Assembly: GCA_003695555.1 (NCBI GenBank)
Contig: RFIU01000266.1
Coordinates: 1 to 11,686 of the forward strand
Direction of reading: 5' to 3'
DNA length: 11,686 nt
Origin: Alphaproteobacteria bacterium
GTDB lineage: Bacteria; Pseudomonadota; Alphaproteobacteria; Sphingomonadales; Rhodothalassiaceae
Part shown: piece after piece, positions 1 through 7,525 of the stretch
Numbering within the stretch: position 1 is the stretch's first letter
Layout of the letters: each line of letters opens with the position of its first letter
Position numbers and translations under genes: made by a program
Notes under the pieces: model-generated
What the model saw: the letters and a program-made list of their open reading frames with translations, nothing else
Databases searched by the model: none
What the model was told of the DNA's origin: nothing

Positions 1-122
1 GCGTACCGCTGCCGCTGATCTCATATGGCGGCTCTGCCCTGTTCACCATGATGCTGGCGATGGGGCTGATCTTTTCCGTCGCGATTCATCGCGAACTGGC
101 CATTCCGCGCCGCGCCCGCTGA
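1..122 (+). CDS. rodA: RodA (MrdB) SEDS peptidoglycan glycosyltransferase, C-terminal fragment
   Basis: Only the last 39 residues and a TGA stop (120-122) are in the window; the reading frame has codons starting at position 3. The fragment begins with VPLPLISYGGSA, the conserved loop of SEDS proteins before the last transmembrane helix. It continues with a hydrophobic helix (LFTMMLAMGLIFSVA) and a short basic cytoplasmic tail IHRELAIPRRAR. In this family the loop PLPxxSYGGSA followed by a SxxxHR ending is typical of RodA; FtsW usually reads LPFxSYGGSS and has a different tail. RodA is the inner-membrane polymerase of lateral-wall peptidoglycan and partners with PBP2, usually encoded just upstream as mrdA (outside the window). 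The paralogue FtsW is the only serious alternative. Confidence 0.85.
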   Translation, partial: VPLPLISYGGSALFTMMLAMGLIFSVAIHRELAIPRRAR

Positions 123-148
123 TTTTCCCGCCCCGGCCCGTGCCGACT

Positions 149-172
149 GCCCGCCTCTCCCTTGTGGCGGGC
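149..172 (+). terminator. Weak hairpin after rodA, possible terminator
   Basis: A 7-bp perfect stem pairs GCCCGCC (149-155) with GGCGGGC (166-172) around a 10-base loop, 27 bases after the rodA stop. It is followed by GC-rich sequence and no T-run, so intrinsic termination is doubtful. It could be only a structured spacer or a Rho-assisted end. Confidence 0.25.
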
Positions 173-229
173 GCGGGGGAGCTGCAACCGGGCTAGAATG
201 CCGGCTTACGGCCTGAGGAGGGGAGACGG

Positions 230-1618
230 ATGGACGAGATGCACGCCGCCGCCATGCCGCAGCGCCCGCAAGAGATTGAAGACCGAACCGATGAAATGCT
301 GGTGATCGGCGCCGGTCCGGTCGGACTGGCGATGGCGAAGGCGCTGAAGGATCAGGGCATTCCCCATGACCATGTCGAGGCGGACGAGGCTGTTGGCGGC
401 AACTGGCGTCATGGCGTCTATGATACGGTGCACATCATTTCGTCGCGCCGGACCACGGAATTTCCCGATTTTCCGATGCCCGAAGGCACGCCCGACTTCC
501 CCTCACGCGAGGATATGCGCCGCTATCTCGAAGCTTATGCCGTACACTACGGTCTGAATGAGCGGATCCGCTTTGCGACCCGCGTCATTGCGGTGCGCCC
601 GGTCGAGAACAATCGCTGGGAAGTCCATTTCGCCGATGGCGGCATCGCCCGCTACAAGGGCGTGCTGGTGTGCAACGGACACCACTGGTGCCGGCGGATG
701 CCCGACTATCCGGGTGAATTTGCGGGCGAAATGATCCATTCCAAAGACTATCGCCGGCCCGAGCAGCTTGCCGGGCGTCGGGTGCTGGTGATCGGTGGGG
801 GAAACTCCGCCTGCGATATCGTCTCGGAAGCCGCCCGCGTCGCACGGGAAGCGCATCTCAGCCTCAGGCGGGGCTACTGGTTCATGCCAAAGACCTTCTT
901 TGGGGTGCCGACGGTCGAGCTGATTCATCCCCGGCTGCCGGTATTCGCACAGCGCTTGCTGCTCAAGGCGCTGATCCGGGTGGCGATCGGCGACTATCGC
1001 CGCTACGGCCTGCCGAAGCCGGATCACGATCTCTTCGAGCGCCACCCGACGATCTCGACCGAAATCCTGCATTATCTCAAGCATGGCCGCATTCATCCGC
1101 ACCCCGACATCGCTTGCTTCGAGGGGCGCAGGGCGCACTTTCAAGACGGCACGTCGGCAGAGCTGGACATGATCGTCGCGGCGACCGGCTATCATGTCGC
1201 CTATCCCTTCCTGCCCGCGGCGCTGTGCCCCGTCGAAGGGCCGGTGCTGAAGGTTTATGGCGGTTCGATGCTTCCCGGCTACCGCCATCTCTATCTGATC
1301 GGATGGGGCCAGCCGCGTTACGGTTTCGGCCCTCTCGTCGCTCCCGCAGCCGAACTGATGGCCCGGATCATCCGTCTTCAAGACGAGATCGAGCATCCGC
1401 TTGCCGACGTGCTGAAAGCGATGGGCGCACGTCCGCCCGAAACCCATCTTGCGGACCCGCACCGGCAGATGCGTCAGATTCGTCGGGCGATGCGTCGGCT
1501 CGGCCTCGTGCGCTTGTTCGCCCGTCATCTGATGCGCGGGTCAGCGAGACCCAATCCGGTGCTGCCCGCTCCGGACATCTCGCAGCTCGCGGCGCAGCGC
1601 GATATGCCGGTCTATTGA
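230..1618 (+). CDS. Flavin-containing monooxygenase (FMO-like NAD(P)/FAD-binding protein)
   Basis: The 462-residue protein is predicted to be a soluble class B flavoprotein that uses FAD, NADPH and O2 to oxygenate a small nucleophilic (N- or S-containing) substrate. Visible motifs in order: FAD Rossmann loop GAGPVG (27-32), GGNW (56-59), the FMO-identifying FxGxxxHxxxY (F164, G166, H170, Y174), the NADP Rossmann loop GGGNSA (189-194), and ATGYH (318-322). The last position of the FMO motif is Tyr rather than the Trp of Baeyer-Villiger monooxygenases, so FMO is preferred. Length fits bacterial FMOs (about 450-500); the last 60 residues are basic and not recognised. The ATG at 230 has a strong purine-rich ribosome binding site (GAGGAGGGGAG, 215-225). 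It lies 107 bases after rodA with a weak hairpin between, so it is probably a separate unit. The substrate cannot be told from sequence. Confidence 0.9.
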   Translation: MDEMHAAAMPQRPQEIEDRTDEMLVIGAGPVGLAMAKALKDQGIPHDHVEADEAVGGNWRHGVYDTVHIISSRRTTEFPDFPMPEGTPDFPSREDMRRYLEAYAVHYGLNERIRFATRVIAVRPVENNRWEVHFADGGIARYKGVLVCNGHHWCRRMPDYPGEFAGEMIHSKDYRRPEQLAGRRVLVIGGGNSACDIVSEAARVAREAHLSLRRGYWFMPKTFFGVPTVELIHPRLPVFAQRLLLKALIRVAIGDYRRYGLPKPDHDLFERHPTISTEILHYLKHGRIHPHPDIACFEGRRAHFQDGTSAELDMIVAATGYHVAYPFLPAALCPVEGPVLKVYGGSMLPGYRHLYLIGWGQPRYGFGPLVAPAAELMARIIRLQDEIEHPLADVLKAMGARPPETHLADPHRQMRQIRRAMRRLGLVRLFARHLMRGSARPNPVLPAPDISQLAAQRDMPVY

Positions 1619-1650
1619 GCATGCTCCTGAAAGCAGCGCGCGCCTTTTGC

Positions 1651-1685
1651 CCCGCTTGCGTCAAAGTTTCGGCGCAAATAGCGGG
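1651..1685 (+). terminator. Inverted repeat after the FMO gene, possible terminator
   Basis: CCCGC (1651-1655) pairs with GCGGG (1681-1685) and TTGCG (1656-1660) with CGCAA (1673-1677). That gives a 10-bp stem with a 3-base bulge (1678-1680) and a 12-base loop, about 30 bases after the FMO stop. There is no T-run after it. It might instead be an operator or leader structure for the DUF2147 gene that follows. Confidence 0.3.
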
Positions 1686-1787
1686 CACCTTCCGAACATG
1701 TGAGGCACGATCCGCTCCTGATTCCCGCCAACCGGGGAAGAGACGATGGAATGTCGGCGGGAAAATTACTCGGGAAGGGTGGGCGAA

Positions 1788-2348
1788 ATGATGCAGAGTC
1801 TTCGGAATCGCGTTCAGGCAACGGCTGCAATCCCCGCATGGATGCGGCGTCTTGCCATCTTCATGCTTGTTGCGATCGTCATGCTGGATCAGCTGGTCTT
1901 GCCGGCACGGGCCGATGCGCCGCCGGGCGATGGGTCATACGCTGTTCCTTTCGCATCTTCCGTGACCGGGCGATGGCGAACCGGGCGCGGTGGGTCGCTG
2001 GTCGAAATCTTTCGCTGCTCGAGCGATGGCATGGAACGCCCGGGCGGCCCCTTCCTTTGCGGCCGGATCATCAATGCCAAGCGGGCCGAAGTCGAAGGTC
2101 ATCTTCTGCTGGCCGGTTTCCGGCCGAAGAACGGCGCCTGGCGCAAGGGGCGGATCATCGATCCGCGCAGCCGCTCGACCTATCGCGGACGATTGACCCT
2201 GCTTGCTCCCGATCGGCTGGAGATCCGCGGCTGTCTGCTGATGTTCTGCCGTGCTCAGATATGGGAACGGGTGCCGGGCGACTTCGACCAAATCCCCGAA
2301 CGCGGCCCGGTCGGCACCGGCAATCTGCCACGACCCGCCAGCCCCTAA
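1788..2348 (+). CDS. DUF2147 family secreted protein
   Basis: The encoded protein of 186 residues starts with a charged segment, then a hydrophobic stretch (about 22-38) ending in LPARADA, which fits a Sec signal peptide cut after Ala42 or Ala44. The mature part matches the DUF2147 pattern: TGRW near residues 60-63, FRC...FLCGRII (Cys77, Cys91), GRIIDPRSRSTY (about 121-132), then RLEIRGCLLMFCRAQIWER, where the family usually ends in a GxxxxWxR pattern. Four cysteines in the exported part could pair. DUF2147 proteins are small periplasmic or outer-surface beta-rich proteins of unknown function. I chose ATG 1788 because AAGGG lies 8 bases upstream. ATG 1746 (14 codons earlier, with GGGGAAGAG before it) is a real alternative, and ATG 1842 would give the shortest signal peptide but lacks a ribosome binding site. 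No function can be assigned. Confidence 0.85.
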   Translation: MMQSLRNRVQATAAIPAWMRRLAIFMLVAIVMLDQLVLPARADAPPGDGSYAVPFASSVTGRWRTGRGGSLVEIFRCSSDGMERPGGPFLCGRIINAKRAEVEGHLLLAGFRPKNGAWRKGRIIDPRSRSTYRGRLTLLAPDRLEIRGCLLMFCRAQIWERVPGDFDQIPERGPVGTGNLPRPASP

Positions 2349-2419
2349 ACGGCCGTCCATTGCTTCGACGGATCGCGCTTCACGGCGTCATGGCCTGCCG
2401 GTTCCTGCCCCGCGGCGCT

Positions 2420-2439
2420 CTCGCCCGATGGTTGGCGAG
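2420..2439. terminator. Small hairpin between convergent DUF2147 gene and putA
   Basis: CTCGCC (2420-2425) pairs with GGCGAG (2434-2439) around an 8-base loop in the 106-base gap between two convergent genes. The location suits a two-way terminator, but there is no T-run on either strand. Confidence 0.25.
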
Positions 2440-2454
2440 GCGTCGCGAGGCCTT

Positions 2455-5400
2455 CTATTCTTCGCCAAGATTGAAGAGCTCGGTATTGCCGCCGATGGCA
2501 GCGGTGTTCAGCGTCTTCACCCGCTCGGTCGCATAGCGCAGCAGGGTATGGGGACCGCCGGCCTTCGGGCCGGTGCCGGAAAGTCCCGTGCCACCGAAGG
2601 GCTGCACGCCGACGACCGCTCCGATCATGTTGCGATTGATATAGACATTTCCGGCGATCGATTCAGTGAACAGCCATTCCCAACGCCGTTCGAGACGGGT
2701 GTGGATGCCGAAGGTCAGGCCGTAGCCGGTTTCGCGCAGACGGTGCATCAGGTCTGGCAGTTCCTCCCCCTTCCAGCGCAGCACATGCAGGACGGGGCCG
2801 AAGACTTCGCCGCAGGAAAGCGGGCGCAGGTCGCCGATCTCGAAGACATGGGGGGCAAGGAAGGTGCCGTGCGCCGTTTCGGCCGTCGTTTCTCCGCTTC
2901 CCAGCAGACGGGCATCGCGCCTGAGCCGTAAGAGGTGGCCGGCAAGACGATCGAGCGCCTCCTTGTCGATCACCGGTCCGATATCAGTGGCGGGGTTCTC
3001 TGGCAGACCCACCCGTCGTTCGCGCATCGCGCCGAGAATCATTTCGATCATCTCGTCGGCGACCTCGTCCTGGACCATCAGCAGGCGCAGCGCCGAACAC
3101 CGCTGGCCGGCCGATGAGAAGGCCGAGGTCATGACATCGTCGGCGACCTGTTCGGCAAGCGCGGTGGAATCGACGACCATGGCGTTGAAGCCTCCGGTCT
3201 CGGCGATCAGCGGCACGATCGGGCCGCCACGACGGGCAAGCGTCTCGTTGATCGCCCATGCCGTTTCGGTCGAGCCGGTGAAGGCGACCCCGGCGATGCG
3301 AGGATCGGCGACGATCGGCGCGGCCACCTCCGGTCCAGTGCCGAGCAGCAGATGCAGTACCTCTTCCGGTACGCCCGCCTCGTGGAACAGGCGCACGGCC
3401 GCATGGGCGACGAGCGGGGTCTGCTCGGCGGGCTTGGCGATCACCGCATTGCCGGCGGCAAGTGCTGCGGCGATCTGGCCGGTGAAGATGGCCAGCGGGA
3501 AGTTCCACGGGCTGATGCAGCAAAAGACGCCGCGGCCCGTGAGCATCAGCTCGTTGCGCTCGCCGGTGGGGCCGGGCAGGCGCATCGGCCCGCCGAACTT
3601 GTCTTCCGCTTCCAGCGCATAGTAGCGGCAGAAATCGACCGCTTCGCGCACTTCCGAAATCGCATCGGAGAGCGTGCGGCCGGCCTCATGGACGATCAGA
3701 TGGACAAGCCGGGTGCGGTGCGCTTCCAGCTGATCGGCCATCGCCCGCAGTATCCCGGCGCGATGATGTCCGCCGAGCGCGTTCCAGTCGCGCCAGGCGG
3801 CTGCTGCCGTCGCCAGCGCCGTCTCGATCTCCTGACTGCCGGCAGGGCGAGCCGTGCCGACCATCCGGCGATGATCGGCCGGCGCATGAACGGCGATGGG
3901 ATCTCCGCCGGCCTCCTTTCCGGCAATGAGGCCGGCGGCTTCGACCTGTTTGTCGGCGAGCGGCGCAAGCGCTGCGAGCAGCGGTTCGCGTTCGGCCGGA
4001 TTTTGAAGGTCGATGCCGCGGGAATTGCGCCGTCGCGGCCCATAGAGCGCCGGCGGCGGGGCAATGCGCGGATGGCGCTTCGGGCTTGCCTCATCGAGAA
4101 GCGCGAAGGGGTCGCGCGCCAGATCTGCCGCGGGCGTCCCGGCATCGAGGAAGCGGTTGACGAAGCTCGAATTGGCGCCGTTCTCGAGCAGACGGCGCAC
4201 CAGATAGGGCAGCAGGTCGCGGTGCGCGCCGACTGGCGCATAGGTGCGCAGGCGTCTGCGCTCTGCCAGCGTCCGCGCGGCCGCATCATAAAGCACCGTG
4301 CCCATGCCGTGCAGGCGCTGAAACTCGAAGTCCGCCTCGGCCTCGGCCATCGTGTCGATGGCGGCGACGGTATGGGCATTGTGGGTCGCGAACTGAGGGT
4401 AGAAGGCATCCGGTTCGTCGAGCAGGCGGCGGGCGCAGACCAGATAGCAGGCGTCCGTCGCGCTCTTTCGCGTCCAGACCGGAAAATCCGGTACGCCGAG
4501 CTCTTGCGCGTGTTTGATCTCGCTGTCCCAGTAGGCGCCCTTGACGAGGCGCACCGGGATGCGTCGACCGGTTTCGCGCGCGAGCAGCAGCAGCCAGTCG
4601 AGCAGGAAGGGAGCGCGCTTCTGATAGGCCTGCACCGCCAGGCCGAGGCCGTTCCAGTCCTCAAAGTCCGGATCGCGGGCCAGCGCCTCGAACAGGCGCA
4701 GCGAGACGTCGAGCCGGGCGGCTTCTTCCGCGTCGATGGTAAGCTGAATGCCGAAACGGCACGCATCGCGCGCCAGCTCTTTCAGCCTCGGCAGCATCTC
4801 GGCCTCAAGGCGTGCCCATTGAACATCCTCATAGCGCGGATGGAGTGCCGAAAGCTTGATCGAAACGGAAGACCGCTCTTCCGGCCGTTCGCCTTCGCCT
4901 GCAGCCGCTTCGCCGACGGCGGCGATGGATTCGTGATAGAGGCGGAAATAGCGGTCGGCGGCGGCGGCCGTGCGTGCCCCTTCTCCGAGCATGTCGAAGC
5001 TCATCAGGCGGCGTTCGACAGGCTGGCGCGCACGCCGCGCCAAGGCCTCCTTCATGGACCGGCCGAAGACGAACTGCCGACCCATGATCCGCATCGCCTG
5101 ATTGACCGCGCGGCGGATCACCGGTTCGCCGGCGCGTCGCACCAGACGGCGTACCAGGCGGGTCGGGTCGGCCTCGACCTCGTCATCGAGGCGGACCACC
5201 CGCCCGGTCAGCATCAGCGCCCAGACGCCGGCATTGACGAACAGATTCTCGGTATTGCCGAGATGGCTCTTCCAGTCGCCGAGCGAGATCTTCTCGGCGA
5301 TCAGCATGTCCTGTGTTTCGGGATCGGGGATCCGCAGCAGCGCCTCGGCCAGGCACATCAGGGCGACGCCTTCCTCGTTGGTCAGGCCGAATTCATGCAA

Positions 5401-5688
5401 GAAGGCATCCAGCGTACCCTGCTCGTCACGCATAGTGCGAGATGTCTCGATGATGCGGATCGCCTGGTCGCGCACTCTTGCGCGATCGGCGACGCTCAAT
5501 GGCACAGCGGCGATGAGATCGGCGACCGCTTCTTCTTCCGGCCGCCAGATGGCCATCCGCAACCGCTGACGGGCTTCCTCGCAGCTGGCAGGGGAAGATG
5601 GGCGCCCATCGCGTGCCCGCGCACGCTCGCGCCCATGGGCAGGCGCAGATGCCGCGGAAATGGACGATTTCAAAGGAGTCTCGTTCAT
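2455..5688 (-). CDS. putA: Bifunctional proline dehydrogenase / L-glutamate gamma-semialdehyde dehydrogenase PutA
   Basis: PutA oxidises proline to pyrroline-5-carboxylate (FAD) and then glutamate semialdehyde to glutamate (NAD+), channelling the intermediate; it acts at the inner face of the cytoplasmic membrane, feeding electrons to ubiquinone. Numbering from the ATG at 5688 (1077 residues): helical arm about 35-130; proline dehydrogenase barrel with SIKLSALHPRYE (276-287), RLVKGAYWDSE (380-390), FATHNAHT (433-440), LENGANSSFVNR (501-512); aldehyde dehydrogenase with SPWNFPLA (726-733), FTGST (803-807), Glu830 in AETGG, catalytic Cys864 in SAGQRCSA, and PFGGTGLSGTGPKAGGP (1030-1046). There is no ribbon-helix-helix domain at the N-terminus, so unlike E. 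coli PutA it should not repress its own gene; the first 35 residues are low-complexity. I chose ATG 5688 because GAGG lies 7 bases upstream; the GTG at 5709 has no comparable site. No putR-like regulator is adjacent. Confidence 0.97.
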   Translation of the reverse strand: MNETPLKSSISAASAPAHGRERARARDGRPSSPASCEEARQRLRMAIWRPEEEAVADLIAAVPLSVADRARVRDQAIRIIETSRTMRDEQGTLDAFLHEFGLTNEEGVALMCLAEALLRIPDPETQDMLIAEKISLGDWKSHLGNTENLFVNAGVWALMLTGRVVRLDDEVEADPTRLVRRLVRRAGEPVIRRAVNQAMRIMGRQFVFGRSMKEALARRARQPVERRLMSFDMLGEGARTAAAADRYFRLYHESIAAVGEAAAGEGERPEERSSVSIKLSALHPRYEDVQWARLEAEMLPRLKELARDACRFGIQLTIDAEEAARLDVSLRLFEALARDPDFEDWNGLGLAVQAYQKRAPFLLDWLLLLARETGRRIPVRLVKGAYWDSEIKHAQELGVPDFPVWTRKSATDACYLVCARRLLDEPDAFYPQFATHNAHTVAAIDTMAEAEADFEFQRLHGMGTVLYDAAARTLAERRRLRTYAPVGAHRDLLPYLVRRLLENGANSSFVNRFLDAGTPAADLARDPFALLDEASPKRHPRIAPPPALYGPRRRNSRGIDLQNPAEREPLLAALAPLADKQVEAAGLIAGKEAGGDPIAVHAPADHRRMVGTARPAGSQEIETALATAAAAWRDWNALGGHHRAGILRAMADQLEAHRTRLVHLIVHEAGRTLSDAISEVREAVDFCRYYALEAEDKFGGPMRLPGPTGERNELMLTGRGVFCCISPWNFPLAIFTGQIAAALAAGNAVIAKPAEQTPLVAHAAVRLFHEAGVPEEVLHLLLGTGPEVAAPIVADPRIAGVAFTGSTETAWAINETLARRGGPIVPLIAETGGFNAMVVDSTALAEQVADDVMTSAFSSAGQRCSALRLLMVQDEVADEMIEMILGAMRERRVGLPENPATDIGPVIDKEALDRLAGHLLRLRRDARLLGSGETTAETAHGTFLAPHVFEIGDLRPLSCGEVFGPVLHVLRWKGEELPDLMHRLRETGYGLTFGIHTRLERRWEWLFTESIAGNVYINRNMIGAVVGVQPFGGTGLSGTGPKAGGPHTLLRYATERVKTLNTAAIGGNTELFNLGEE

Positions 5689-5783
5689 GGCGCTGCCTCG
5701 CTCGCCCACCCGCTTGCCGCCTGCTCACGGGCGGTGGCGGTAATGGGCCATCCCCGAATTCCCAAGGATGCCGCAGGCCCGGC

Positions 5784-5800
5784 GGGGGTTCCTCGCCCCC
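5784..5800 (-). terminator. G5/C5 hairpin downstream of phhB, possible terminator
   Basis: GGGGG (5784-5788) pairs with CCCCC (5796-5800) around a 7-base loop, in the 208-base gap between phhB and putA on the - strand. It lies about 100 bases after the phhB stop and 100 before putA. It lacks a T-run; it may separate the two genes or simply be GC-rich spacer. Confidence 0.2.
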
Positions 5801-5896
5801 TGTTCCGAGAAGGTGGTCCTGCGACCGTCCTGCTCTAGCCCTTCACGACGCCGGGGCCAAGACGGGAAATGCGGCGTTTGACGATCTCGAGGACGT

Positions 5897-6205
5897 TCAG
5901 CGTCCGCGTAGCAGGTCCGTGGCAAAGTCGTTCATCGCGCGCGCCATGACGAGATCGCGTTCGCTTACCCCGCCGGCATCATGGGTGGTGAGCCGGACCT
6001 CCACCCGATTATAGACATTGAACCATTCGGGATGGTGGTCGATCCGTTCGGCGAGCAGGGCGACACGGCTCATGAATCCGAAGGCGGCATTGAAGTCGGC
6101 GAAACGGAAGTCCCGCCGGATCGCTTTCCCTCCCGCTTCGAGCGTCCATTCCGACAGCCCCTCTAGCGCCGTGTTCAGGGTCGTTTCATCCAAGGCTTCG
6201 ACCAT
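5897..6205 (-). CDS. phhB: Pterin-4a-carbinolamine dehydratase (4a-hydroxytetrahydrobiopterin dehydratase)
   Basis: This 102-residue protein fits the family's usual size of about 95-105. It dehydrates 4a-hydroxy-tetrahydropterin, the product of aromatic amino acid hydroxylases, to the quinonoid dihydropterin so the cofactor can be recycled (EC 4.2.1.96). The active-site signature is intact: DHHPEW (His57, His58, Pro59, Trp61), then NVYNRV, THDAGG with His75, and Asp84 in SERD. The ATG at 6203-6205 has an excellent ribosome binding site (AAAGGAGG, complement of 6212-6219) 6 bases upstream. No phenylalanine hydroxylase (phhA) is in the window, so the partner is unknown; stand-alone members are common. 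It is divergent from the metallopeptidase gene across 126 bases. Confidence 0.95.
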   Translation of the reverse strand: MVEALDETTLNTALEGLSEWTLEAGGKAIRRDFRFADFNAAFGFMSRVALLAERIDHHPEWFNVYNRVEVRLTTHDAGGVSERDLVMARAMNDFATDLLRGR

Positions 6206-6331
6206 CCGGTGCCTCCTTTGCTTGCTGCCCCATTCCTAGCCTTCTTGAAGCGGGCGGGCCAAGGCCCCATCTGCTGATTCGTCGCACGGCCGATCTCACA
6301 TCCGGCGGCCGACGAGGTGGGAGGAGAATTC

Positions 6332-6757
6332 ATGGACAGCCCGTTTTCCGGCGCATGGCTCGGCCCGCCGCCGGATCTCGACGAGATCGCAGCGATGGCG
6401 GAGGACGCCTATGCCACCATTCCCGCAGGCCTTCGCGCGGCGATCGATCAGGTTGTCTTCCGGGTCGAGGAATGGCCCGACGCCCGCGCGCTTGCCTCGG
6501 TCGGGTTGCGGTTTCCCGAGCAGCTTCTCGGCCTCTATCAGGGAGTCTCGATCGATCGCCGCTCGATCCATGATTCGGGTCGTCTGCCGGACGTCATCCG
6601 GCTTTATCGCCAGCCGATCCTGCGCCATGCCCGCGCGACCGGTACGCCGGTCGAGGCGGTGGTGCGCCATGTGCTGATTCACGAAATCGGCCATCACTTC
6701 GGCCTATCCGATGCGGACATGGCTGCGATCGAGGCGGCGGATGGGGAAGATGGCTGA
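6332..6757 (+). CDS. Small HExxH metallopeptidase, DUF1025/minimal zincin family
   Basis: This cytoplasmic-looking protein has 141 residues and no signal peptide. The zinc motif HEIGHHFGLSD sits at residues 117-127, with His117 and His121 as ligands, Glu118 as general base, and Asp127 as a likely third ligand. Other family-like segments are the LLGLYQG stretch (65-71) and the IRLYRQPILRHA helix before the zinc site. Bacterial DUF1025 proteins are minimal zincin folds of about 115-145 residues with no established substrate. The start is ATG 6332 with GGAGGAG ending about 6 bases upstream; a GTG at 6317 in frame would place the ribosome binding site inside the gene and is rejected. It converges on cobB with only 42 bases between stops. 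Confidence 0.9.
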   Translation: MDSPFSGAWLGPPPDLDEIAAMAEDAYATIPAGLRAAIDQVVFRVEEWPDARALASVGLRFPEQLLGLYQGVSIDRRSIHDSGRLPDVIRLYRQPILRHARATGTPVEAVVRHVLIHEIGHHFGLSDADMAAIEAADGEDG

Positions 6758-6772
6758 CGGTCTGCGACGGAT

Positions 6773-6800
6773 AGTCGGCGAGGCGAAGCCCTGCCCGACT
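6773..6800. terminator. Hairpin between convergent metallopeptidase and cobB genes
   Basis: AGTCGG (6773-6778) pairs with CCGACT (6795-6800), with an inner AGG/CCT stem (6781-6783 with 6790-6792). It fills the 42-base convergent gap and touches the cobB stop codon. Position fits a shared two-way terminator; no T-run follows on either strand. Confidence 0.35.
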
Positions 6801-7510
6801 CATCTGCCGGTCAGCAGTTCCTCGACGAACAGCGGAACGATGGTGCCCGCCGGGCCGTAGCGAGCTTCGTGAAAGAAGTGCGAGCCGGCGGAAGGTTCGA
6901 GATTGAGCTCGACCGTATGCGCCCGGCCGAGGGCGCGGACCTGGCTGACGAAGCCTGCAGCGGGATAGACCGCCCCCGAGGTGCCGATCGAGACGAAGAG
7001 ATCGCAGGCGCCGAGCAGTCGATCGATGCGATCTAGCTCGAGTGGAATCTCGCCGAACCAGACGACATGCGGACGCAGGCGCCCGGCCGCCCCGCAGGCC
7101 GGGCAGGCGGAAGTCGGCTCGATATCGTCTTCCCAGCGGCTCGCTCGGCCGCATTCCAGACAGCGCGCCTTCTTCAGCTCCCCATGCATGTGCAGGACGT
7201 TTCGAGAGCCGGCACGCTCATGCAGATCATCGACATTCTGCGTGATGATGGTCACGCGGGAATCCGATTCGGCCTCAAGCCGGGCGAGTGCGCGATGCGC
7301 GGCATTGGGCGCCACCTCGTCCAGGTGGCGACGACGCAGATTATAGAATTTCTGGACGCCTTCAGGGTCGCGCGCGAAGGCCTCCGGAGTCGCGACATCC
7401 TCAATCCGGTGCTTTTCCCATAATCCGCCGGCATCACGAAAAGTGGAAAGCCCGGATTCCGCCGAAATCCCGGCACCGGTCAGAATGACGATTTCTTCGA
7501 ATTTGCGCAT
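6800..7510 (-). CDS. cobB: NAD-dependent protein deacylase, sirtuin family (CobB)
   Basis: The 236-residue protein is a complete single-domain sirtuin. It removes acyl groups from lysines using NAD+, releasing nicotinamide and O-acyl-ADP-ribose, and acts in the cytoplasm. Motifs: GAGISAESGLSTFRD (12-26), TQNVDDLH (90-97), HMHGEL with catalytic His109, zinc cysteines Cys117, Cys120, Cys136, Cys139 in two CxxC pairs, VVWFGE (149-154), and GTSG (176-179). Tyr56 and Arg59 in FYNLRRR match the Tyr-x-x-Arg pair of SIRT5/E. coli CobB that binds succinyl and malonyl lysine, so desuccinylase activity is a fair inference. There is no N-terminal extension. The ATG at 7510 has no clear ribosome binding site, but an AT-rich patch lies just upstream; the message may be nearly leaderless. 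Confidence 0.95.
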   Translation of the reverse strand: MRKFEEIVILTGAGISAESGLSTFRDAGGLWEKHRIEDVATPEAFARDPEGVQKFYNLRRRHLDEVAPNAAHRALARLEAESDSRVTIITQNVDDLHERAGSRNVLHMHGELKKARCLECGRASRWEDDIEPTSACPACGAAGRLRPHVVWFGEIPLELDRIDRLLGACDLFVSIGTSGAVYPAAGFVSQVRALGRAHTVELNLEPSAGSHFFHEARYGPAGTIVPLFVEELLTGR

Positions 7511-7525
7511 GGCGGTAAGCTGGCG

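Noticed and set aside
503..1528. A 341-codon open frame on the - strand opposite the monooxygenase
   Set aside because: Antisense to a gene with all FMO motifs; no recognisable domain and no ribosome binding site worth noting.
1700..2536. A 278-codon + strand frame overlapping the DUF2147 gene
   Set aside because: A different frame of the same strand; the DUF2147 frame has the signal peptide and family pattern, while this one runs on into the antisense of putA with no motif.
3352..5838. An 828-codon open frame on the + strand opposite putA
   Set aside because: It lies almost wholly antisense to a complete, motif-confirmed PutA. Its translation shows no family motif and is rich in Arg/Gly/Ala. 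Long antisense frames are expected in high-GC genes with strong third-position bias.
5710..5896. A putR-type regulator or small gene between putA and phhB
   Set aside because: The frames here are short, Arg/Pro-rich and overlap the phhB 3' end; none has a helix-turn-helix pattern or ribosome binding site.
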